11,425 nt of DNA from Sedimentibacter sp. (GTDB lineage Bacteria; Bacillota; Clostridia; Tissierellales; Sedimentibacteraceae): NCBI GenBank assembly GCA_029256005.1, contig JAQSYS010000030.1:1-11425 (forward strand), written 5' to 3'. Under the pieces are notes generated by a model. It did no database searches, was not told the origin of the DNA, and saw only the letters and a program-made list of their open reading frames with translations. Below, in pieces: positions 6,110 to 11,425 of the stretch. The translations under genes and the position numbers were made by a program. Each line of letters opens with the position of its first letter. Position 1 is the stretch's first letter.

Positions 6110-7804
6110 ATGAAAATTGAAAATGTAATTTTGAATGACAACATTCAAAAAGCTTTAGACGAAATGGGATTTGAAGAAGGAACCCAAATTCAACAAGAGG
6201 CTATTCCTTTAATATTAGAGGGAAAAGATATTATAGGACAATCAAATACAGGAACCGGAAAAACTGCTGCATTTGGTATACCTATACTTGAAACGATAGA
6301 TAGCAATATAAAAATGCCACAAGCAATTGTTTTATTGCCAACTAGAGAACTGGCAGTGCAAGTAGCTAATGAATTCAGAAAATATGGAAAATACATGGAA
6401 AGCATCAAGACTGTTACTGTATATGGTGGTGCTGATATTCGCGAACAAATAACTAAATTAAAGGGAGGAGCTCAAATAATTGTTGGAACTCCCGGAAGAG
6501 TTATTGATTTAATAGACAGAAATGTGATTAAGCTAAGTGAATTAAAATTGGCAGTGCTGGACGAAGCAGATGAGATGCTTAAAATGGGTTTTAGAGAAGA
6601 TATTGAACTTATATTAAGTAAAATTGATCATAAGGTTCAGACATTGTTATTTTCTGCAACAATTCCGGATGCAATGAAAAATATTATTAAGAAATTTCTT
6701 AATAATCCAGTATCAGTTAAGGTTATGAGAGAAGGAATAACAGCTAAAGAAGTAAAGCAAAGCTACTTTATGGTTAAACATTCTGATAAAGTTGATGCTC
6801 TTGCAAGATTGGTTGATACGTATACCCCAAGGCTCGCATTGGTATTTTGCAATACTAAAAAATCAGTTGATGACTTATATGATGAACTCATTGAGAGAGG
6901 TTATAACTGTGATAAGATGCACGGTGATATTAAACAATCTCAAAGAATTGACACATTGAACAAGTTTAATAATGGGCTGATTGAAATATTGATTGCTACA
7001 GATGTTGCGGCAAGAGGATTAGACATTAAAGAAGTTGATTTGGTAATAAACTATGAAGTTCCTTCCAAGGAAGATTATTATGTTCACCGTATAGGAAGAA
7101 CAGGCAGAGCAGGAAAAGAAGGAGCATCCTTCACACTTGTTTCATCCAAAGAAATGAAAAAAATCGAAAGTATTGAAAGATATACTAAAAAAGATATTCG
7201 TAAAAGAACTATTCCTACTGTTGATAAAGTAAATGAAGTAAAGCAGGATAAATTCATAAGAAATATCGTTGATGTTATAGAAAAAGAAGATCTTGGCGGA
7301 AACAGAGAGCTTGCAGGAAGACTTATGGCTCAAGGTTATGATGCAGAAACATTGATCGCAGCTATGATGAAAAAGCTCGTTAAATTTGATCGCTCTGAAG
7401 AAAGAGATCTTAATGAAGTAATTGCAGAACGTAAAAAATTTACGAGAAGTTCATCAAGAAACCTTGAAAATACTGTTAGATTCCATGTTAATTTAGGAAA
7501 AAAACAGGGTATTAGACCTGGAGATATATTGGGAGCTGTTGCAGGTGAATGCGATATACCTGGCTCTGACATTGGAGAAATTGAAGTGCTTGAAAACTAT
7601 TCATTCTTTAATGCTGCATCTGAGCATCAACATAAAATATTAAAAAAGATGGCAAGTGCTCAAATAAAAGGACAGAATGTTGCAATTGAATTGTCAAAAG
7701 AAAAGAAAAAAGCCCCAAGAGAGAAATCAGGCGAAAACAACTGGTCAAAAGAAAAATCAAGTGATAATAATTGGTCAAGAAAAAAACCAAGAAAAAAATA
7801 TTAA
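6110..7804 (+). CDS. DEAD-box ATP-dependent RNA helicase with DbpA-type RNA-binding domain
   Basis: A cytoplasmic RNA helicase of the DeaD/CshA/DbpA group, which unwinds RNA duplexes during ribosome assembly, mRNA decay or cold adaptation. RecA domain 1 carries the Q motif around TQIQQ (25-29), motif I SNTGTGKT (45-52), PTREL (77-81), TPGR (127-130), DEAD (151-154) and SAT (182-184). RecA domain 2 carries LVFCNTKK, ATDVAARGLD (296-305) and HRIGRTGR (336-343). A helical linker follows, then a DbpA RNA-binding domain at roughly 466-540 (VRFHVNLGKKQGI, GEIEVLENYSFF). The end is a basic tail with two NNWS units and a final RKKPRKKY. At 564 residues it is longer than the ~480-residue DbpA/YxiN and nearer to DeaD. 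The ATG has a GAGGT site 11 nt away. No terminator follows; the thrS leader promoter starts 8 bp after the stop. Confidence 0.95.
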   Translation: MKIENVILNDNIQKALDEMGFEEGTQIQQEAIPLILEGKDIIGQSNTGTGKTAAFGIPILETIDSNIKMPQAIVLLPTRELAVQVANEFRKYGKYMESIKTVTVYGGADIREQITKLKGGAQIIVGTPGRVIDLIDRNVIKLSELKLAVLDEADEMLKMGFREDIELILSKIDHKVQTLLFSATIPDAMKNIIKKFLNNPVSVKVMREGITAKEVKQSYFMVKHSDKVDALARLVDTYTPRLALVFCNTKKSVDDLYDELIERGYNCDKMHGDIKQSQRIDTLNKFNNGLIEILIATDVAARGLDIKEVDLVINYEVPSKEDYYVHRIGRTGRAGKEGASFTLVSSKEMKKIESIERYTKKDIRKRTIPTVDKVNEVKQDKFIRNIVDVIEKEDLGGNRELAGRLMAQGYDAETLIAAMMKKLVKFDRSEERDLNEVIAERKKFTRSSSRNLENTVRFHVNLGKKQGIRPGDILGAVAGECDIPGSDIGEIEVLENYSFFNAASEHQHKILKKMASAQIKGQNVAIELSKEKKKAPREKSGENNWSKEKSSDNNWSRKKPRKKY

Positions 7805-7811
7805 AAAATTG

Positions 7812-7841
7812 TTGACAAGAATTAATTGTTGGTAATATAAT
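7812..7841 (+). promoter_or_regulatory. Sigma-A promoter of the thrS T-box leader
   Basis: A consensus -35 TTGACA (7812-7817) and a consensus -10 TATAAT (7836-7841) are 18 bp apart. This is the strongest promoter match in the window. Transcription would start near 7848, at the 5' side of the T-box leader. Confidence 0.85.
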
Positions 7842-7847
7842 ATGAAA

Positions 7848-8067
7848 AATGAACTGTGATGGATCGAGTAAAATAGACACAGCAATTAAGAGAGGGAAGA
7901 TAAGGTGAGAGCTTCCTATGCATGACTGTTTGAAAACTAATCCGGAGTTAAATCAGAAAGCTTAGGCGTAATGATTTGGTATGGATGCCTTAAATCTATG
8001 GAGAAGCAACTAAGGTGGAACCACGATATATTCGTCCTTGAACATTTGTATGTTCAAGGACTTTTTG
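7848..8067 (+). ncRNA. Threonine T-box riboswitch (thrS leader)
   Basis: This leader senses uncharged tRNA-Thr and permits read-through into thrS when threonine charging is low. Stem I starts with AACT (7852-7855) and GGAT (7861-7864), pairing with AGTT (7946-7949) and ATCC (7940-7943). An AGTA motif (7867-7870) faces GAA (7932-7934), followed one base later by the specifier ACT (7936-7938), a threonine codon. A distal stem pairs GGAAG (7895-7899) with CTTCC (7912-7916), and a smaller hairpin pairs GGCGT with ATGCC (7975-7989). The T-box proper is AAGGTGGAACCACG (8012-8025). Antiterminator: AAGG pairs with CCTT (8036-8039) and ACG with CGT (8033-8035), leaving the 7-nt bulge TGGAACC for the tRNA acceptor end. 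The base after TGG is A, predicting a tRNA ending UCCA, as expected for Bacillus-type tRNA-Thr. Confidence 0.95.
8034..8066 (+). terminator. T-box regulated terminator
   Basis: GTCCTTGAACA (8034-8044) pairs perfectly with TGTTCAAGGAC (8051-8061), and five T follow. Its 5' arm includes GTCCTT, the same bases needed by the antiterminator, so the two structures exclude each other. It may also stop transcripts running through from the helicase gene, which has no terminator of its own. Confidence 0.93.
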
Positions 8068-8109
8068 TATTATGAAATAATAAAATGAAAATAAATTGGA
8101 GGAATGATT

Positions 8110-10035
8110 ATGATAAAATTAACTTTACCTGACAATTCTGTCAGAGAATACGAATCGGGAGTACTTGCTTTAGATGTTGTAAAAAGCATAAGCGAGGGCT
8201 TGGCAAGAAATGTTGTGGGAGCTGTTTATGACGGCAAAACAATAGGACTGATGGAAAAAATAAATGAAGATGGTGCTATTAAATTTTTGAAGTTTGATGA
8301 TAAAGAAGGAAAACATATATTCTGGCATACTTCATCACACATTATGGCTCATGCAATAAAAAGATTATGGCCGGATGCAAAACTTGCAATAGGACCAGCA
8401 ATTGATAACGGTTTTTACTATGATATTGATTTAGAATACAGATTAGTTCAAGACGACTTTGAAAAAATCGAAGCAGAAATGAAAAAAATTGTTAAAGAAG
8501 GACTTGAACTAGAAAGATTTGAGCTTCCAAGAGCAGAAGCAATAAAATTCATGGATGAGAAACAAGAACCATACAAGGTTGAATTAATCAATGATTTACC
8601 TGAGGATGCTATAATATCATTCTATAAGCAGGGAGACTTTGTTGACCTATGTGCAGGACCACATCTTGAATCAACTAAGAAACCAAAAGCTGTAAAATTG
8701 TTAAGCATTGCCGGAGCATATTGGAGAGGAAATGAAAACAACAAAATGCTTCAAAGAGTTTACGGCATAACTTTTGAGAAAGCAAAAGAGCTCGAAGACT
8801 ACCTAAAAATGATGGAAGAAGCTAAAAAGCGTGACCACAGAAAGCTTGGAAAAGAATTAGACCTGTTCTTCATGTCAGAGGAGGGTCCTGGATTCCCATT
8901 CTTCTTGCCAAAAGGCGTTGAAGTTAAAAATGAGCTTATGAAGTTCTGGAGAGAAATGCATAGAAAAGCAGGCTATGTGGAAATTGAATCTCCACTGATG
9001 CTAAATAAGCATTTGTGGGAAGTATCAGGTCACTGGTACAATTACAGAGAAAATATGTATACAACTGTAATTGATGAACAGGATTTTGCAATTAAGCCAA
9101 TGAATTGCCCTGGAGGAATTCTAGTATATAAAAATGCAATGCACTCATACAAGGACTTCCCAATGAGAGTAGCTGAAGCAGGAAGAGTTCACAGACACGA
9201 ATTGTCAGGTGCACTTCATGGATTGATGCGTGTAAGAGCATTTACTCAAGATGATGCCCATTTATTCATATTACCTGAACAAATAAAGGATGAAATTAAA
9301 GGTGTTATCAAATTAATTGACGAGATATACAAACAATTCGGTTTCTCATATAAATTAGAGCTTTCAACAAGACCAGAAAAGTTTTTAGGAGAAATTAAAG
9401 ACTGGGATTTAGCAGAAGCTTCATTAAAGGCAGCTTTGGATGAATTAGAATTGAAGTATGTAATTAATGAAGGTGATGGTGCATTCTACGGTCCAAAAAT
9501 TGATTTCCATTTAACTGACTGCATAGGAAGAACATGGCAGTGCGGAACAATTCAGTTGGACTATCAACTTCCACAACGTTTTGAAATGGAATATATCGGA
9601 GCAGACGGACAAAAGCACAGACCTATAATGATTCACAGAACTGCATTCGGTAGTATTGAAAGATTCTTTGGAATACTCATTGAACAATTTGCAGGAGCTT
9701 TCCCGACTTGGTTAGCGCCTGTACAAGTAAAGGTGTTGCCAATATCAGATAAATTTATTGATTATGCTAAAAAAGTAAAAGCAGAACTTGAAGCTTTAAA
9801 TATAAAGGTAGAAATTGATGAAAGAGCTGAAAAAATTGGTTATAAGATTAGAGAAGCTCAATTGCAGAAGGTTCCTTTCATGTTTGTCGTAGGAGAAAAG
9901 GAAGCCGAAAGTGATACTGTATCTGTAAGAGAAAGACAAAAGGGCGATATAGGAAGCATGAGTATCGAAGAAATCAGCAATGTAATTTTAAATAAAATAA
10001 AAACAAGAGAAAATGATTCTCCACAGTTAATGTAA
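8110..10035 (+). CDS. thrS: Threonine--tRNA ligase
   Basis: A class II aminoacyl-tRNA synthetase that attaches threonine to tRNA-Thr. In order: TGS domain (about 1-60), an editing domain with HTSSH (73-77) and CAGPH (181-185) that form the site clearing mis-charged serine, the catalytic core, and the anticodon-binding domain from about residue 540. Core landmarks are the MNCPGG motif with zinc ligand C333, motif 2 RVHRHE, H384, H509 and motif 3 GSIERFFGILIEQF. C333, H384 and H509 correspond to the three zinc ligands of E. coli ThrRS (C334, H385, H511). The 641-residue length matches the family. Start: the ATG at 8110 is chosen over the ATG at 8104 because GGAGG (8098-8102) is 7 nt from the former but only 1 nt from the latter; MIKLTLPDNS is also the usual N-terminus. 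It is controlled by the T-box leader just upstream and is probably monocistronic. Confidence 0.98.
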   Translation: MIKLTLPDNSVREYESGVLALDVVKSISEGLARNVVGAVYDGKTIGLMEKINEDGAIKFLKFDDKEGKHIFWHTSSHIMAHAIKRLWPDAKLAIGPAIDNGFYYDIDLEYRLVQDDFEKIEAEMKKIVKEGLELERFELPRAEAIKFMDEKQEPYKVELINDLPEDAIISFYKQGDFVDLCAGPHLESTKKPKAVKLLSIAGAYWRGNENNKMLQRVYGITFEKAKELEDYLKMMEEAKKRDHRKLGKELDLFFMSEEGPGFPFFLPKGVEVKNELMKFWREMHRKAGYVEIESPLMLNKHLWEVSGHWYNYRENMYTTVIDEQDFAIKPMNCPGGILVYKNAMHSYKDFPMRVAEAGRVHRHELSGALHGLMRVRAFTQDDAHLFILPEQIKDEIKGVIKLIDEIYKQFGFSYKLELSTRPEKFLGEIKDWDLAEASLKAALDELELKYVINEGDGAFYGPKIDFHLTDCIGRTWQCGTIQLDYQLPQRFEMEYIGADGQKHRPIMIHRTAFGSIERFFGILIEQFAGAFPTWLAPVQVKVLPISDKFIDYAKKVKAELEALNIKVEIDERAEKIGYKIREAQLQKVPFMFVVGEKEAESDTVSVRERQKGDIGSMSIEEISNVILNKIKTRENDSPQLM

Positions 10036-10046
10036 TATCAATAAAG

Positions 10047-10069
10047 AAGACACAGTTAGTGTCTTTTTT
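10047..10069 (+). terminator. Rho-independent terminator of thrS
   Basis: AAGACAC (10047-10053) pairs with GTGTCTT (10059-10065) around a 5-nt loop, and the descending arm runs into six T (10064-10069). It lies 11 bp after the thrS stop. Confidence 0.88.
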
Positions 10070-10080
10070 ATTTGTATTGC

Positions 10081-10109
10081 TTGTAAAAGTTTAGCTATGT
10101 TGCTATAAT
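10081..10109 (+). promoter_or_regulatory. Sigma-A promoter of the acyltransferase gene (extended -10)
   Basis: TTGTAA (10081-10086) and TATAAT (10104-10109) have a 17-bp spacer, and TGC directly before TATAAT makes an extended -10. The same two hexamers and spacer occur before the helicase gene. The start would be near 10116, leaving a leader of about 20 nt. An AAAGGA ribosome binding site (10125-10130) is 6 nt from the ATG. Confidence 0.75.
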
Positions 10110-10136
10110 TAGTATATTAAGCATAAAGGATAAAAA

Positions 10137-11168
10137 ATGGATAATCGAATTATATATGTTGATATATTAAGGATATTTGCTACATTTTCTGTAGTGTTAC
10201 TTCATGTTGCAGCCGGAAATTGGGGAAATGCGGTTATTGGTACTTTTGATTGGAAAATATTTAATTTTTATGACAGCTTAGTTAGGTTCAGTGTTCCTAT
10301 CTTTGTTATGGTAAGCGGAATGTTTTTGCTTAATCCAAGTAAAAAGATTAGTTATAAAGAGATATATTCCAAATATATATTAAGAATAGTGATAGCATTC
10401 ATTTCATGGTCATTGCTTTATGCTATTTATAATAATCTAATTAACTATGATACATTTGATTTTGACGTATTTATTAGAAGTTTCATATTTGGACATTATC
10501 ATATGTGGTATCTGTATATGATTGTTGGATTATATATTATTACACCTCTTATTAGAAATATTGCACATGATAAAAAGGCTACTGAATATTTCCTTTTGCT
10601 TTCATTAGTTTTCACATCTTTATTGCCAATAATAGTAAAGTTTTTTAATTTAGAAGATTTGAATTTTTTTATTAAAAAGTTTGATTTATCTTTTACATTT
10701 GGTTATGTTGGGTATTATATAGGTGGATATTATTTCAGCAATTATGAGCTTACAAAACGAAGAAGAAATATTATTTATTTTTTGGGTGTACTTGGATTTA
10801 TTTGCACGTATGTTCTCACTGATATAATTTCATTAAAAACAGGAAAAGCAGACAGCACATTTTACAGTTATTTCGCACCAAATGTACTTTTTGTGAGCCT
10901 AGCAGTGTTTATATTTTTCAAATATGAGGTTTCAAAAATTTATGTTAATAAAAGTGGAGTAAAATTAATAAATATATTATCAGACTGTTCCTTTAGAATT
11001 TATTTGGTACATGATTTTTTTAATATATTTTTATTGCAGTTAGGATTTAATACACTTAAATACAATCCTTTACTATCTGTACCATTTGCTGCGATAGTTG
11101 TATTTACTGGCAGTTTAATAATTAGTTTCATAATAGGAAAAACACCTTTTTTAAAAAGGATATTATAA
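10137..11168 (+). CDS. Acyltransferase family 3 membrane protein (OafA/WecH-like)
   Basis: An integral membrane protein of the acyltransferase-3 family (PF01757-like), whose members O-acylate cell-surface polysaccharides, peptidoglycan, lipids or small molecules. The N-terminus RIIYVDILRIFATFSVVLLH, with R12 and H23, and SVPIFVMVSGMFLLNP (52-67) are characteristic. The H-x-H-MWYLYMIVGLYIITPLI stretch at 119-139 matches the OafA/WecH pattern. About ten hydrophobic helices can be counted (near 11-26, 50-66, 82-99, 121-139, 150-168, 183-200, 211-228, 247-262, 280-300 and 311-335). The length of 343 residues is normal for the form without an extra periplasmic domain. It stands alone behind its own promoter, between thrS and a nucleoside phosphorylase gene, with no polysaccharide genes nearby, so its acceptor cannot be inferred. 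It has no clear T-rich terminator; the hairpin at 11182-11204 follows. Confidence 0.93.
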   Translation: MDNRIIYVDILRIFATFSVVLLHVAAGNWGNAVIGTFDWKIFNFYDSLVRFSVPIFVMVSGMFLLNPSKKISYKEIYSKYILRIVIAFISWSLLYAIYNNLINYDTFDFDVFIRSFIFGHYHMWYLYMIVGLYIITPLIRNIAHDKKATEYFLLLSLVFTSLLPIIVKFFNLEDLNFFIKKFDLSFTFGYVGYYIGGYYFSNYELTKRRRNIIYFLGVLGFICTYVLTDIISLKTGKADSTFYSYFAPNVLFVSLAVFIFFKYEVSKIYVNKSGVKLINILSDCSFRIYLVHDFFNIFLLQLGFNTLKYNPLLSVPFAAIVVFTGSLIISFIIGKTPFLKRIL

Positions 11169-11181
11169 CTAAATAAAATGT

Positions 11182-11224
11182 CCCACGCCTCTTTAGGCTG
11201 TGGGTTGCATGACAGGCGAAGCCC
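11182..11224. other. GC-rich double-hairpin element of unknown nature
   Basis: CCCACGCC (11182-11189) pairs with GGC (11196-11198) and GTGGG (11200-11204), leaving one unpaired T at 11199 and a 6-nt loop. A second small hairpin, GGC-GAA-GCC, lies at 11215-11223. About 60% of the bases in 11181-11224 are G or C, against an AT-rich background. No T-tract follows on the plus strand, so it is a poor terminator for the acyltransferase gene; on the minus strand the tail reads ACATTTTATTT. Possible identities are an end or relic of an IS200/IS605-type element (ends with bulged hairpins), a dispersed palindromic repeat, or a structured leader of the phosphorylase gene. Confidence 0.5.
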
Positions 11225-11255
11225 TTGAATTTAAAATTTGTTGCAGGAGGAAATT

Positions 11256-11425
11256 ATGAGTAAAGCATATTCAGGAGATGTTCAATATCATATTAATATG
11301 AAACAAGGTGATGTGGGAAGGTATGTTATACTTCCAGGGGACCCAAAAAGATGTGAAAAAATAGCAAAACACTTCGACAATGCAGAGTTGATTGCCGATC
11401 ACAGAGAATATGTTACATATACAGG
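11256..11425 (+). CDS. udp: Uridine phosphorylase (3'-truncated by window edge)
   Basis: Uridine phosphorylase splits uridine with phosphate into uracil and ribose-1-phosphate in pyrimidine salvage. Only the first 56 codons are in the window. They hold the family landmarks: the phosphate-binding loop LPGDPKR (26-32), followed by CEKIAKHFD, and HREY (49-52), which matches the HREF region of E. coli Udp. The N-terminus MSKAYSGDVQYHINMKQGD is close in style to Udp. The ATG has a perfect AGGAGG site (11245-11250) at 5-nt spacing. A related nucleoside phosphorylase of the PNP/UDP family (for example purine-specific DeoD) is possible, because the substrate-selective part lies outside the window. 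No convincing promoter is visible in the 87-bp gap; it may be transcribed from upstream or from a weak site next to the GC-rich hairpins. Confidence 0.85.
   Translation, partial: MSKAYSGDVQYHINMKQGDVGRYVILPGDPKRCEKIAKHFDNAELIADHREYVTYT

Noticed and set aside
7336..7880. Minus-strand open frames opposite the end of the helicase gene
   Set aside because: They are antisense to a conserved protein, have no recognisable domains and overlap the thrS promoter region.
8104..8109. ATG at 8104 as the thrS start
   Set aside because: Only one base separates it from GGAGG; the ATG at 8110 has ideal spacing and gives the usual ThrRS N-terminus.
1..11425. CRISPR array, tRNA or rRNA genes, prophage or complete insertion sequence
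   Set aside because: No regularly spaced repeats, no cloverleaf-like sequences and no transposase, integrase or phage genes were seen on either strand.

Overview
The window looks like chromosomal DNA from a low-GC, endospore-forming Firmicute of the class Clostridia. It is strongly AT-rich, has purine-rich GGAGG-type ribosome binding sites, uses TTG starts in three genes, carries consensus sigma-A promoters and a T-box riboswitch, and encodes the forespore engulfment hydrolase SpoIIP next to lepA. The spoIIP-lepA adjacency is a well-known Firmicutes arrangement. The exact genus cannot be read from the sequence; a Tissierellales/Sedimentibacter-like clostridium is only a guess.

Layout: (1) 2-1105, spoIIP, cut by the left edge. 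(2) 1110-4456, a unit running from a sigma-A promoter through lepA (EF4), a LemA-family membrane protein and a TPM-domain membrane protein with a glycine-rich tail, ending at a 15-bp perfect hairpin. (3) 4483-5886, two minus-strand genes: an unrecognised, very acidic Asp/Tyr-rich protein, and a metallo-beta-lactamase-fold hydrolase with its own terminator. (4) 6044-7804, a DEAD-box RNA helicase with a DbpA-type RNA-binding domain under a good promoter. (5) 7812-10069, a threonine T-box leader (ACU specifier, UGGA discriminator contact) and thrS, ending in a terminator. (6) 10081-11168, an orphan acyltransferase-3 membrane protein. (7) 11169-11425, a short GC-rich structured stretch and then the start of a uridine phosphorylase gene, cut by the right edge.

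Functionally this is mostly core biology: translation (LepA, ThrRS), RNA remodelling (the helicase), sporulation (SpoIIP) and nucleoside salvage. The accessory-looking parts are the LemA/TPM pair, the Asp/Tyr-rich protein with the MBL-fold hydrolase, the acyltransferase, and the GC-rich double hairpin before the phosphorylase gene. I see no obvious defence system, CRISPR array, prophage or complete transposon, and I do not claim a new system. The best candidates for a second look are the GC-rich element at 11182-11224 (possible IS200/IS605-type end or structured leader) and the Asp/Tyr tract protein at 4483-4989.
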